The notes beneath the pieces are model-generated. The model worked only from the letters and a program-made list of their open reading frames with translations, was not told where the DNA came from and ran no database searches. From NCBI GenBank assembly GCA_013396995.1, contig VWZP01008345.1, positions 1,554,551-1,618,550 on the forward strand: a stretch of DNA of 64,000 nt. Direction: 5' to 3'. This DNA is from Dicaeum eximium (lineage: Eukaryota > Chordata > Aves > Passeriformes > Dicaeidae). A program made the position numbers and the translations under genes. Every line of letters begins with the position of its first letter. The first letter of the stretch is position 1. Positions 1 to 11,700 of the stretch are shown in pieces.

Positions 1-480
1 TTAGAAAGCAGTTCAAAGTAGATGAAACTACTTTTTCTAAAAGCCTGAAAGCAAAAGGAAAGCAGGAACATAGACCTTGGCTACACAGGAGTCTTCTGGA
101 TTCCAGTGAGCCTTAACTAAACCCAGAGCAGAGCATGTCCCACCCTTTGGTGGACACGTGCCAGCAGCCCCAGTGAGATCCAGCACCAGCCCCAGTGGTG
201 TCTCTGTACAGTCAGGACAGCCATTCTGAACAGCACATGTGTAATAAACCATTTATTCCAAGGCATGGTAATCACACAAACCACCTGTTCACCAATTCCA
301 TTGCACACAACAGTGCAACGGAGTGAAACACAAGCAGAGAGTTTGTGACTTGTGTGTGCATCCACTCATATTTGATATTGCTGTATTATTTTTAAGCTAT
401 TCATAAGGAATGAGATAAAGAAGTCAATATATATGCAGTATTATTTTTACTGACTTGTCTCTTCTCCACCTCTTTAACAG
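1..480 (+). other. intron of SDR42E2 (upstream exons lie outside the window)
   Basis: No exon was recognised here. The stretch ends in a pyrimidine-rich acceptor and AG at 479-480, just before the first SDR42E2 coding exon. Short reading frames on both strands have no recognisable protein features. Confidence 0.6.
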
Positions 481-546
481 AGCGGCCAGGTGTATTTCAT
501 TCATGATGGTGAAAAATCCAACCTTTTTGAATGGCTAACTCCACTT
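481..546 (+). CDS. SDR42E2: SDR42E2 coding exon (first in window)
   Basis: The acceptor is a pyrimidine tract with AG at 479-480 and the donor is GTATGT at 547. The exon has 22 whole codons (phase 0) and begins SGQVYFIHDGE, a conserved SDR42E segment. Confidence 0.85.
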
Positions 547-2838
547 GTATGTGCAATACTGATCTCCAAGTACATTTGTTTCTTTGACTGTATGCAACTC
601 CAGCTTTAGTGTTCAAGCTACATTTTGTATGTTTGCTTTGGGTGTGAGAGTTCCACATGGAACTCTCTGAATGTGAGTTTAATTCCTGCTTGAATTTCAG
701 TGCGATTAGCACTGTAACAAAGCCCACCCAAAATACTACATTAAACAACTGTCTTCCCTGGACCAAAGGACCATCCACACCAGCACCCTGTCCTGAGCTG
801 TTACTGTCTTCATTTTTGGGGCATGTAGATGGGAATAATGGGCATTTTGGGCTGGCAGAAAATATAAATCTTAAGTATTCATCTGTTCATTCTTTTCAAA
901 ATACCATGTTGTTGTTGTTGTTAATGGTAGGCTCAAAACCATAAACATGTCATGATGTTAAATTAGGTATCAGCACACCATGACATTTTGATTAATTATT
1001 ATAATTTCTTCCCTTCTTTTAAGAGATGAAAATGACATAGTGTCTGTGAGTGACATTTAACTGGCATCTCCTTAAAAATGAAAAATAGTAAATACTAAGA
1101 GCCATGATTAATTTTTTCTGTCTTAACAGTAAATATTTCCATAAATACCTTCTATATTGAAACTTTAAGACTTGTTTGAAGTCTCTAGGGTTTTTAATAG
1201 TTTTTTAAATCTTTTTCAGTTTGAAAGATTAGGTTGCAGCAAGCCATGGATACGTATCCCTACTTGCTTAGTCTATGCATCAGGTAAAATCTTTTGTCAA
1301 CATTTCTCTTTCCTGTTCAGGCTACCCTCATTCCTAACTGTAATATAATATTGGTTTATATTATTTGCCCACAATTTTCATATTCATGTATAAAAATAAT
1401 ATGCTGTGTGCTCACCTAGTGTTCAGCAGTGTAAAACTCACCTCTGTGCTGTATGCTGAAATGAGAATGATCTCTTCTTCAAGTCCCACTAAAACAGGTT
1501 TTGTGTAGGACCTAACAGATGTGTAACTTTGTGGAGTTAATGATACAAAAAGTTAAATGTAAAACTCCATGACTTTATGAAATATGCTGAGGAGTATCTG
1601 CCTTGCTGCACAGGTAAATGTCTTGCTCTCTCTAGAATAACCCCCCCAGTGCAGCTCAGACAGAATCCAACTGAGTTCTCTGTTGCCACATTTTTTATGA
1701 AGCCTCATGACCTTTTCACTAATCTGTGCCCAACCTTTTCCCTTTTCTAAATCCCTTTCCCACAAGCACAATAATTAAGATTAAATCCAGCCCCTTGTGA
1801 CCAAGTAGTCCTGATGGTGTTAGTTATAGTGCCCTGAGCTCTCAGGTCTGTGATTATCCTTTGTGAGCATTTACAGTGTGAGACAAGTCACAATCACAAT
1901 GCCAAAGCAATTTACTGTTCTTACCTCAAGTCGAAATCTTTTATTATGCAGCCACATTCATGGAACACCTTCATGCGATTCTGAGACCAATTGTTGACCT
2001 ACCCCCACTGCTGACCAGAAATGAGGTAAAGTCTGTGTTTGTAAACTTTCCTTAATTCCCATGGGATCCATACATGGGAGACTTTAAGTCAGTAGAAAGT
2101 AAAATCCATCCAGTACTACTTCAGCCTCCAGTTTCCAGGGCAAAGGCATGCATTGTGTACAATTTAGGCAATATACTGTGCTTGGTTGCCATGATTTTTG
2201 AAAAGAGCTTATACTTGCAATCTGGGAGAGGCTTCTTCAGCTCCTCTCTTCCAAGGGTCAGTATCCTGTATGACTTGGCTGGGCCTTTAGGAAACTACAA
2301 GTTTTGGTCTGATTCTTTGAGTACCTAAGCAAGAGAACATTTGCAGAACATTTTTTTGTGGACATTTACAGATTCTGCTTTCATCTTTTAATGTCTCTTT
2401 GTGCTTTCAAGAATGTCCTTTTGAGTCAATAATTATAAAAATAATGTGTATAATACTCATAGGACATTGATATAATATTGTGGGGTTTTTTGTATTTTAC
2501 ATTTCCGTTAACTGTGTCTTTGCTACCATTTAGAGCTTGTTCCAGTTGCTTGTGTAGTCATAGCTTTGTATGTTGACTCTTTGGCCCTGCAGGTACAGAA
2601 CATTTCTGTAACTCATACATTTCGAATAGACAAGGCACGGGCTCAGCTGGGGTACCGCCCACAGAAGTTTGACTTTGCTGATTCTGTGGACCACTACATT
2701 GAATCCAGACCACCCTCGAATTATCGATTCTTCCTCAATGTTTTCCTTATTTTAATTGTTATTTTAGTTTTGTTTTTTCTTTCTTTAAAATTTGACAGCC
2801 TTTCAGTTTTGAATTTTTTAAAAGAAAGACGACACTGA
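481..2838 (+). CDS. SDR42E2: SDR42E2-like short-chain dehydrogenase/reductase, C-terminal part (5' truncated by the window)
   Basis: Four coding exons join in frame: 481-546, 1220-1283, 1952-2025 and 2593-2838, giving 149 residues and a TGA stop. The protein matches the C-terminal third of the extended SDR family 42E, related to 3-beta-hydroxysteroid dehydrogenases. These are NAD(P)-dependent enzymes whose SDR42E2 substrate is not established. The first exon encodes the GQVYFIHDGE and NLFEWLTPL segments. The last encodes THTFRIDKARAQLGYRP, the family's late substrate-domain motif. Near the C-terminus about 22 hydrophobic residues (codons around 2728-2793) form a probable membrane anchor, ending in a charged tail. 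The Rossmann fold and the YxxxK catalytic motif would be upstream and are not in the window. SDR42E2 is preferred over its paralogue SDR42E1 because EEF2K follows directly, as in human; sequence alone would not separate the two. Confidence 0.85.
1220..1283 (+). CDS. SDR42E2: SDR42E2 coding exon
   Basis: The acceptor is CTTTTTCAG and the donor is GTAAAA at 1284. It encodes FERLGCSKPWIRIPTCLVYA and ends with one base of a split codon that is completed by the next exon. Confidence 0.85.
1952..2025 (+). CDS. SDR42E2: SDR42E2 coding exon
   Basis: The acceptor is TTATTATGCAG and the donor is GTAAAG at 2026. It completes the split codon and encodes FMEHLHAILRPIVDLPPLLT, then RNE; it ends in phase 0. 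Confidence 0.85.
2593..2838 (+). CDS. SDR42E2: SDR42E2 terminal coding exon with membrane helix
   Basis: The acceptor is GGCCCTGCAG. The exon opens with VQNISVTHTFRIDKARAQLG, then a domain resembling the other SDR42E proteins, then a strongly hydrophobic Phe/Leu/Ile/Val stretch followed by KERRH and TGA. The short basic tail suggests a C-terminal membrane anchor. Confidence 0.88.
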   Translation, partial: VQNISVTHTFRIDKARAQLGYRPQKFDFADSVDHYIESRPPSNYRFFLNVFLILIVILVLFFLSLKFDSLSVLNFLKERRH

Positions 2839-3360
2839 CCTGTATAAACTGCGTGGTTCAGGGTATTGCTACCCAGATCATTCTGACCTCCACAACAGTT
2901 ACTGGCACAGTGCAACAAACAGGCAGCTGATTTCGAATTTACAAACAAAATCATAACAGATGAGTAGCTGGACCTGAGAAATTAAAATACAGTAAACAAT
3001 AATTGCCAAATCACTGAAACACAACCAGAGTCCAGATTGTTGCCTCTATTTCAAACCAAAACAAAAACTTTCCAAATTGATTGCTGAAGTAAATGTGAGA
3101 ACCTGCAGAAAAAACAAGAGCTGCAGACAGCCTGCAGTGCTTGACCAGTGAAGAAAAACGGCTGAAATAAGGAGAAAGCTTGACCACAGCTTCTGTCATG
3201 GCTCACTGCCTTGGGGAACAGAGGAACAAGCAAAGGCACAGACAGAACAGATTACTGCAAATAACCCACACCAGGCCTACAGAGACTTCACACTGTGTGA
3301 TTTCATGAATTAGCTCTACCACCACATCTGAGGGAAAATAAAAGTGTACTTGAAACATTG
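2839..3360 (+). other. SDR42E2: probable 3' UTR of SDR42E2
   Basis: This AT-rich non-coding DNA follows the stop. Candidate poly(A) signals are ATTAAA at 2981-2986 and AATAAA at 3337-3342; the second has a GT-rich patch just downstream. The end is inferred, not proven. Confidence 0.5.
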
Positions 3361-4149
3361 CTGAAGTCCGTGTTGTGCCTCTGCACAATTTCCCAGAACT
3401 ACTCCCTGCTGCCCTGCCCCTGGTGCAGAGCTGCAGGTACGTGCTGGTAGGGTTTTTCACAGGTTAAAACAGGGTATTTTAGTTAAATTGGAAGTTACTA
3501 AGTAAGTTACATTAGTAAAGTGTGTTTATGTCGCAGTACAGGAATCTGCCGCTATGGCTGCACAGATCTTTGTAGAGCTTCCTTCGCCTCCTGTAGTTAG
3601 AGCAACAACTAACATAGTTCAGTTGCTCCTCGGCTGAACTTAAAGCACAAGTCTGTATTGGCACCAAATTTCTGAAGTACAGCAGCTGTACTGAGCAAAT
3701 CCCTGCAGCAGCTAAAATGAACAATGTGCTTTTCACATTACTGTTCAGCTAAAATTGATCTAAAGCACAGTCCAGGAGGCTCCAGCTGCTTCCCATTCAC
3801 CACTCACAGTGGGAATTTATCAAAGAAATCTCCTTCACATCTCCATATTTCCAACCTGCAACATGGAGAGGGAACAACCAAGAGCAAGATGCGTACACCA
3901 AAGAGCTTGGGAAAGGACTAGGGATGAGAGTTTGAGAAACCATGGTCTGGAGGGGAATAATCATGGATGGGTTTGAGAATTCTGGAGAGGGTGCGAACAC
4001 TGGCACCTCGCCTTGGCCTAGAGCAGGCCACAAAGCCCACGTGCCAGTCCCGCGGGTCGGGGTGCTGTAACCCAAAAGCAGCGCGGAAAGGCAAAACCTC
4101 TGAAAATTACAGTTTCTCGTTTTATTTTTAAAAAATACTCACACAGCGT
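3361..4149. other. intergenic, nothing recognised
   Basis: This is unique-looking sequence between SDR42E2 and the CpG-rich tRNA block. Reading frames here are short and lack conserved motifs. Confidence 0.5.
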
Positions 4150-4360
4150 ATAATCCCGTTTCCCTAGTTCGTATCACAAATTTCTATAACACTGATTTTC
4201 ACGACTGTGACCGAGAACGCCCAGTACCCCCGGCCCCGCGGGGCGCAGTGCCCGGCCCGGGCAGTGCCGCTTGTACCGTGCTGGCCCCAGGCCGCCCCCG
4301 GCGGCAGCTCCCGCGTTCCCGCTGCGCGGGGTGCCCAAAAGGAGCCGCCGCACCGGCGAC

Positions 4361-4364
4361 AAAA
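4361..4364 (-). terminator. Pol III terminator of tRNA-Leu(TAG)
   Basis: Four T residues on the minus strand lie six bases beyond the discriminator base, the usual Pol III stop signal. Confidence 0.75.
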
Positions 4365-4369
4365 CAGTT

Positions 4370-4451
4370 TGGCAGCGGTGGGATTCGAACCCACGCCATC
4401 GAAATGACTGGAGCCTAAATCCAGCGCCTTAGACCACTCGGCCACGCTACC
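4370..4451 (-). tRNA. tRNA-Leu, anticodon TAG
   Basis: The 82-nt gene folds as a class II tRNA. The acceptor stem is GGTAGCG with CGCTGCC (one T-G pair) and the discriminator base is A at 4370. The anticodon stem CTGGA/TCCAG encloses loop TTTAGGC, giving anticodon TAG at 4415-4417. The long variable arm is typical of Leu, and the T arm is GTGGG-TTCGAAC-CCCAC. The internal A box (TGGCCGAGTGG) and B box (GGTTCGAACCC) are intact. A Pol III terminator TTTT lies at 4361-4364 on the minus strand. There is no intron and no encoded CCA. It reads UUA-box-excluded leucine codons of the CUN family, mainly CUA. Confidence 0.97.
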
Positions 4452-5400
4452 GCCTGGCTGCTCAGGCGCCCGCGAGGCCTCCTTGAGCGCCCGCGAGGCC
4501 TCCTTGACGGGGCAGCGCGGCCGTTCTCTCTGTCCACCTGTGCACACTGCCCACCCGTGTCCGCGGCACTGCACCGCCTGCGGAGCCCGTCGCGCCCCGT
4601 GAACGCCGCTGCTGCCGCCGGCCCGGGCCCCGCGCTCTCCGTGCCCGCGGCTGCAGCGGAACCGGCCCGGCCCAGCGCAGGCCCCGCCCCCGCCCGGCAG
4701 GTGGCGCCGCTGTCCCGCGCCCGGCGCCGCCCGCGCACGTGGCCCCGCGGTCGGCCGGACCGGCGGTCACCGGTCGGGCTCGCAGTGGGGCTCCGGCTCC
4801 CTCTCCCGGGCTCGGACGGACCTGAGCCTCGGCTCCTTCCTCCCCAGGCACTCCGGCCGTCGGGCTGCGCGTCGGGACACTTTGTCCGCGGCAGGCCCAG
4901 GCCGGCACCTCGGTAAGGCGATACCGCGCGGTCTGTCCCCACAGCAGCCGCGGCTGCGGTGGATCAGCTCCAGCTGGTCCTCGGGCGGGCTCTGCCCGGC
5001 TGCGCGGATCCGCAACCCCAGCGATGGCCGTGCCGTGGTCACGGAGGGTCGGGGGCAGCCCTTGGCTGGTGCCTTCGCAGCCGTGATAGCAGGTGTGCAC
5101 ACAGCTCCCGGCCAGAAGGAGGGTCCGTCCTCCTGCCCACCAGAGCACACGTGCTGCGCAAGAGCTGCCAGCTCGCTGCGAGGCCAGGGACCTTCCCAGG
5201 CAGCTGCTCTCTTGGCATCGCAGTGTGTCCTCAGCCGAACCATTCCCACCCAACACGGGAGGCCCCCGCTGCCTTTATCTCGCTGGCGGCTGGTGCTCGG
5301 GCTGTCCGTACACAGATTGCTGTCCTGCCACGTCGGTGCCTCGCTTACCTGCTGCTGAGCTCGGGCGCGGTGTGAGCCGGTGCTTCCCCTGTCCACCTCA

Positions 5401-6374
5401 ATGAGAGAGCTGGCTTTGGCGACCAGAGCCAGATTCGGTCACTGGGGAGTAGAAAGACAAATTCTCATGTTCTGGGAGGCCTGCAGGATAAATTTATATA
5501 ATTACTTTGTGGATACAGCTAAAAATACCAAGACTAAACGCAATGCAATTAAAACAATAGGGAGAAATTATGTCCACCATTGCCCTTCTTCCCATAGAAA
5601 GTCATGCATTGAAGTTTTAGGTATGTATGTTGTATTCACCTGCCATATGACTGGAGTGAGGTTTCTGACTAACTTGATTTACCTTTTAAGACCAGATTGT
5701 CATAGGAGTATGCAGACACAAATTGTCAGGGAATTGATTTAAAGGCAATTTTTAAATCTGCAGATTTAAGCGAATGCAGAACAAAATTGCTCTGAAAGTT
5801 AATATCATATGGGGTGCCCTTTCCTTTTTCCTTTCAAAAACCACAGTTCCCTAGAACAATGATTTCTAAAGGGAACCTTATTTAAAATGAGCATACTGAA
5901 ACTTTACAAGCTATAGTGCTCTTGGAAAAAAATACATGCAGTGCTGAACTTCTTTAATAGAAGAATAACATACTAGACTTTCAGGTCACTGATTTCCTAG
6001 GTTGCCATTTCAAGTTTAATATTTTCAAACAACAAAAAAGTGAATTGAACTCTTTAAGTGTAAAGGATATAACACATAATGTATAAATAGAAAACTAAAA
6101 CTAGAAGATACAACATGTCTGGGCCAATGCTTGATTTCAACATGTCTTTAGTTTTTCATCGTCACTGATTGCTCTTTTAAGAAAATATTGCAGAGAATTG
6201 AAGAGAAGCTCCAGGCTTAAACCTGGGAATAAGCACACCCTTGCACCAGGGTAGCAGAGCTGGCTTATTGTGAGAAATGTGTAGCTTGAGAAGGCATGAG
6301 CTATGTTCCTGATAGAGCAGAATGTTCTCATGAGGATTTATGGCAGAAGGCAGATGTGGGGTTCTGTTTAGTCC
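5401..6374. other. intergenic, nothing recognised
   Basis: The stretch is AT-rich and unique-looking. A 120-codon plus-strand frame at 5380-5742 has no recognisable domain and lies partly in the CpG block. Confidence 0.45.
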
Positions 6375-6720
6375 AAAATTATGCCAAGTATTGATGTCCA
6401 GAGAAAGGCAACAGAACTGGTGAAGGGTCTAGAAGGTAAATCCTGTGAGGAGGGAGCTGGGGGTGTTCAGCCTCAAGAAAAGGAGGCCATCTGCAACTCC
6501 CTGAAAGGAGGTTGTGGCAACATGGGGACCAGTCTCTCCTCCCAAGTAACAAGACAAAAGGAGATGGCCTCAAGCTGCATTGGGGGGATTCAGGTTGGAT
6601 ATTAGGAAAACTTTCTTCACTGAAAGAGTGGGTTAAGCACTGGAACAGGCTGCCTAGGGAAGTGGTGAATTCACCATCCCTGAAGTGTTGAAAAAACAAG
6701 TAGATGTGGCACTTTGTGAA
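6375..6720 (+). mobile_element. truncated CR1 LINE fragment (sense on plus strand)
   Basis: The sequence reads like the 3' part of an avian CR1 retrotransposon. It contains the segment with lysine-rich codons, then GGTTGGATATTAGGAAAA, then GGAACAGGCTGCCTAGGGA. No intact reverse transcriptase remains. The 3' end is degraded and lacks the usual ATTCTATGATT repeats. Confidence 0.85.
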
Positions 6721-8379
6721 TAGAATGTGAAATCTGGGATTCAGTAAAAGTTGGCCTTAACCTTGGAGGTCTTTTGAAACCTTGATGAGTCCATGATTTG
6801 CCTGAGTTTAAAACGAGCTGCTCTCACTTTGTGTTCAGTTGTGCTCATGTATCACACCAGTTACAGTATTCCACCATTATCAGTAGCCTACCATGGCAGG
6901 TGGTGATTTTTTAACCATTATCAACACATTTTCACACAGTGGGAGCCAGACATCTGGCTTCTCCTAGGCCTTCAGAATTCATTTGATGAGTCTGTGCTCT
7001 TTCCAGGCCCAACATCAGCCCTGCTGGGTGCTGCTCTCCTCAGGGTGCTCAGCTGGGCTGACAGCAGAGGGAAAAATGAGGAAATGCAAGTTCTGCTGCT
7101 CATGGGGCAAAAGTGCTCAGTTATTGATAACTGCTAATATTTACCACAGAGATTTGCAGCTGGGAGATCAATAGGACTTCAAGTGTTTTTCTGCACAATC
7201 ACTAATGTTGCAAATGTGTTTCAGTTTAAACTCTCCATGAATTTGAGAAAAAATATTCCCTTAGGAAGCAGCATTAAACAGGGGCTCAGTCAAGTGTCTG
7301 CTTGACATTCTCAATCCAGGACTTGTAGCCTCAGCATGGTGCTGGAAATTGGTGACAGAATTACAGGTACCATCAAATTGCAGATGGTGTTCCTGCACAA
7401 ATGCTGCTCCTTCCAGTCCCCATGCTGAGACACAGTTTAATTTATGTAAGTAATGGTGGGTTTTCCTGGCAGAGAGTCAGAGCATCTGCTCTGTGTGTTT
7501 TTAATTAAATATTGGTAATCTTCCTCCTGAAGATTTATCTCAGCAGCAGCGTTTTTCTGCTCTCTTAGGAGAGCATAGGGATTGTGCATTTTTCTGTCTG
7601 TGGTGCTGCAAGAGACCATCCATCTGTCACAAAGGACGTACTCACATCTTCCAGTCTCGGTTCTGTAACCCCTACTCATGGTAAAAAGCACTAATGAGGA
7701 TTATTTACATGAATAAGGATTGAACAGCAGTAAAAAAAGGCAGACTCTTTGCAGGCTGCCAAGTAATACAATTAAGCCAGAACCTATTTACATTAATCTC
7801 CATGTAACTCATGAAAGAATAAGGAGTTTTGTTTAAATTTGCCACAAATTCTAGCTTGAGGAAAAGCTTAAGCATGGGCATTTTCAACTCAGAAAGCCAG
7901 TGTTTTGGGACAAATGTAAACACGGGTGCTTTGAGGAAACATGGTCTTTTAGAATGTGAAATCTGGTGCATAATACTGCCATTTCTTATGGGGAAATGTG
8001 CAATAATGCAATTTAATTTAGCTGAAAAGACCAACGTGAAGCGCAGGAGGCCCCGTGGTCGCTGCCCATGTCTGCTCCCTGTGCCTTCCCTCGGGGCTGG
8101 GATCTTCGGGGGTCTGCCCTGCGGTGGGTGCTTCCCATGGGAGCACCTGCCCCAGGACACCCCCTCCCTTCAGCTCCACGCCCATCGGGAACAAAAATGA
8201 AAACAAATTTGGGAGTCTGTCCTGTGAGCAGCGGACACCCGTGAGACCTATCCTGTGAGACCTGCACACCCGCTCTTCCTTCTGTCCGCACTCGCCCCGG
8301 GATCCCCCATCGCTAATACCTAACGGTGTTAGCTGCGAGTTCTGCTCAGATTTTTATCGGTTTTCTCACAGGAATGAAG
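6721..8379. other. intergenic, nothing recognised
   Basis: This lies between the CR1 fragment and the EEF2K CpG island. I saw no exon or RNA gene. GC content rises from about 8.03 kb towards the island. Confidence 0.45.
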
Positions 8380-8780
8380 TACCTGGCAGGGTCCCGGCGC
8401 CGCGGTGCTGTGAGGGGGCGCGGCAGGCGCTGAGGTAGCGGGAGGCGGCCCCTTGCCAGGGCCGCGGGCGGTGAGGGGCGGCCCCGCTGGCCGGCTCCCG
8501 GCTCCTCCCTCCCTCAGCGGGGCGGCTTCTCCTCCTACCGCCTGCCTTCCCTTAGCGGGGCCGCAGCTGGAAGTGGCTACGTTGTGGGATCGCTCCGTAC
8601 CGGGTTGCGCGGCGGCTCCGGGCTCTCCTAAGCCGGTAGGTGCTGTGCCGGTGCGGGGTCTGACCCGGCGGCGGTGGGAAGCTGCCTCAGCGCCGCCCGC
8701 GGCGGGAAGCGCGGGAAGGGCGTTTTTAACCGCGGAAAATGACGGTCAGTGGGGTGGCCAGAGCCCGCGAAAGGCCGGCG
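8380..8780 (+). promoter_or_regulatory. EEF2K: CpG island, probable EEF2K promoter and untranslated exon 1
   Basis: This GC- and CpG-rich block is the nearest island upstream of the EEF2K start codon. A splice donor, CCG then GTAGGT, occurs at 8636 and may end a non-coding first exon that joins the 12629 acceptor. Two overlapping E2F-like GCGGGAA sites lie at about 8702-8718. The transcription start cannot be fixed from sequence. Confidence 0.65.
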
Positions 8781-11700
8781 GGCAAGATTCTGCGCGGGCC
8801 CAAAAATGACCTGATTTGTGGTATTGGGCAGCACTGCTGCGCTCACACCTGAAGACTGGTGTTTCATCCATTTGTGTTTCCACAACAGTGCGCATAATTC
8901 GGCGCCTACGCTGTTTAAAAGTGCCAAGTGCTGTTTGTGACCGTGGAACAGCTGCTGTGTGTGGGGCTGACTGCGGCTGAGCCCGCCCTGACAGCTTGGG
9001 ACTGCTCCAATTCGGTTTGTGTTCGGAGAATTCTTCAAATACCTCAATGCGCATAAAGCGTGGAGTTAATTAACAACGTGGCAAATGCTTACAAACAGCG
9101 ATAGGTAATTGTGCAGAATATTTAAAGCCAGTTGAAATGACAGGTCTATTAATGGCAATGGAAGGATATTATGCCAAGTTATCTTGGAAGTTCTTTTTCT
9201 GCCCTTTTCAACCCCCGTGTTTTGGATACTCTTAACGTAGTGTTTATTTGCGTGTTTGGCAGCAGGGTCGACTTGACTCGGAAGGGCTTATTTTTGTGCC
9301 TCACGAAAATCAGTTTGTGTGTTTGAAGCCCTGCTGTGTTTCCTTGCACATGTTTTGTCTCAAATGCTTCATAGTCTGAGCTGGTGCAGCTGAACTCACC
9401 CCTTTGCTTCATGAATTTTTCATTGTTGCTCTCTAACACTCAGACTAATAACGATTATCCCAGCTGTGCTTGCAGGCAAACTGAATGGGATTTGTGCCAT
9501 GGTGTTTGCAGTAGTGATACACTGGCAGGGACCTGTGTTAAAGGCTTCTCATTAGGAATCTCTTTGGTAAGACAAGGTTTTCAAAGATAGTGAGTTGAGA
9601 TATCTTTGGGGCTTTTTATCTTTTTTTCTTTTATCACAGCTCTTACCTGAACTCACTAAACCTGTTTTCTCGCAGTGTGTGGTTCAGATTAGAATAGACA
9701 TTTGTTTTGTAGGGGTCAGTTGGGTGTTTGGAAAGCACAGTAATTCTTTAATATGCTACAGGACATTAACATAGCTAGTGGGGTTGTTCTGAACAAGTTT
9801 ATGCAGCTTTGGGTCTGTAGCTCATAAAGTTGATAACACTTTTTAAGGTGCATAGTCTGTATAGTTGATTAGGTTGAATTTTGAATCTGCACTTTAAAAG
9901 AATCTGAAAGGTGACTTTTCTCTTAAGAAAAAAAACCCCTGTTTTTTTCACTGAGCCGCCCATAAATCTTACCATTTCCAGGTAGGCCTCAAACCATGAC
10001 AGTTACTCTTACAGGTATCCTGTTAAATGGCATTAACTGGTGTGGTATTAAACCAAAAGGGATTTAGCATTATACCGGGGGGAGCTGGGTCATGCTTCCT
10101 TTAATGCTTCTCCACAAGATGAGCTGGGACTTCTGTTACAGGGCAGTTCCTGCCCCCCTGTCCTGTGTTAGAGTTGCAGGGGGCTGTATCTGAGCTGAAA
10201 CAGTGAATTAGAAGCAACTGGAGATGCTGCAGATTGTCCCCTCTTTTGCCAACTGTAGTATTCCTGTCACTCATCTCTTTGGGATGAATTAAGGCAGGTT
10301 TAGATGCTGAGGCCACTGTAGAACCTTGGCCAAGAATCTCACTAAACCCAGCAGTGCTTCGTAACAACAGACACCTTCAAGAAACAAGTCATGCTTTAAG
10401 AGCCCTGTGATGTGAATTTTTCCTGCTGTTTATCTGTGTTCACATATTTGCATGTTGTCCTTGCAACTCACCTGCCCCTCCTGGTCATGTGGCTCTAAAA
10501 TGTAAAGGCAAGAGAAGGGAAAATACTTGAAACAGGCATTGGAAAAACAAAAATTAATACAGACTAGAGCAGATTAAGAACTGTATTTTAAATTATATGC
10601 ATTTTGAATCACATAGTACAAGGTTGAAAAAAATGGAATACATTTTCAAAGTGGGTTGGAGTGGGTAGTTAAAATTATAGGTTGTGTGTGATAATGCAGG
10701 CTGGCAGGCTTAGTTCAGTGCAGTCTCACTCTCCTTGCTGCTTACCCTTAGGAATGCTTCTGTAATGGATATTAAAGATTAATTTAATCTCAAAACACAA
10801 CAGCAGTAGTAACAAAAATTCCTACATAGTACAACCTCTGTGCTATAATGCAAAAGCACAGAATATAAGCCTTGGGGTGAGGCTCAGGCTTTTTATAAGG
10901 CTTTTTGTCAAACTGTGAGGTTTAGAGCAGTGTTTGTGTAGTTCAAAGTGTGGTTATTGAATTCTGTTTTAAAGAGCATTTTATGTGAGTATGTTTCTTG
11001 GTACATACATTTCCAAAGTAAACATCACAAGTACTTTGCAAGAAATATGGTTCCAAGAAAAAACGAGACTTTTATAAACACCATTAGCTTTAAATAGAAA
11101 CTGATTTGTGCGTTGATATTTCATTTACACAAGTCACAGAAATCAGAATGTTTGTACTGCTGCACAAACCTGCATTCCTGCACTGCTGCTGCTTCTCATA
11201 CTGTCCTGAGCCCCATGGATCTGCTGATGTGTGTGACAGCAGGAGCAGAAGGGAGTGCAGGACAGCCCTTGGGTGTAGTGGGGCTGTCCAGTGCTGTGGT
11301 ATGTCCTGGATTAGTCACGTCCTTGGGGCATCATTTGGCAGCTGCTGGCTGTGTGTGTGACAGGCAGGAGGGGTTCTCCAGCACTCAGTGCACTCTGGTG
11401 AGACCATCACAGTGAAAATGGCGGCTGAGGACCCCTTCCCCTGCCAGGTTTGTGCTACTGCCCCTTTCCAGAGCCGACAGCTCCCACGTGGCCTTTGCTG
11501 GAAGAGCAGGTGAGGTGAGTTGGCTGAGACCTTCTCCAGCAGTGGTTTTCCAGAGCAGCTGGTGCCTGATGGAGTGCTGAGTTAGCTGTGTTGCTGGCTG
11601 AAGTGTGGGAATGCTGCCCCCCTCAGAAGAGCAGTAACCAGCAAGATCATGTTGCTGGTGAAAGCTGCCACATGTTAAGGCACTGTTTCTGTGGTGACCA

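Larger units (their letters stand above)
4150..5400. promoter_or_regulatory. CpG-rich island around tRNA-Leu(TAG)
   Basis: GC and CpG rise sharply from about 4.2 kb and fall off near 5.4 kb. The island contains the minus-strand tRNA-Leu gene. A good plus-strand splice donor (GTAAGG) lies at 4913-4918, so an untranslated first exon or a non-coding transcript could start here. No conserved protein is visible; the long frames result from the scarcity of stop codons in GC-rich DNA. Confidence 0.6.

Noticed and set aside
4415..5396. Long overlapping frames on both strands in the tRNA-Leu(TAG) island
   Set aside because: They have Arg/Pro/Ala/Gly-rich composition typical of non-coding CpG islands. 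Several run through the tRNA gene, and no conserved motif is seen.
5380..5742. 120-codon plus-strand frame
   Set aside because: It has no recognisable domain, starts in the CpG island and runs into ordinary AT-rich intergenic DNA.
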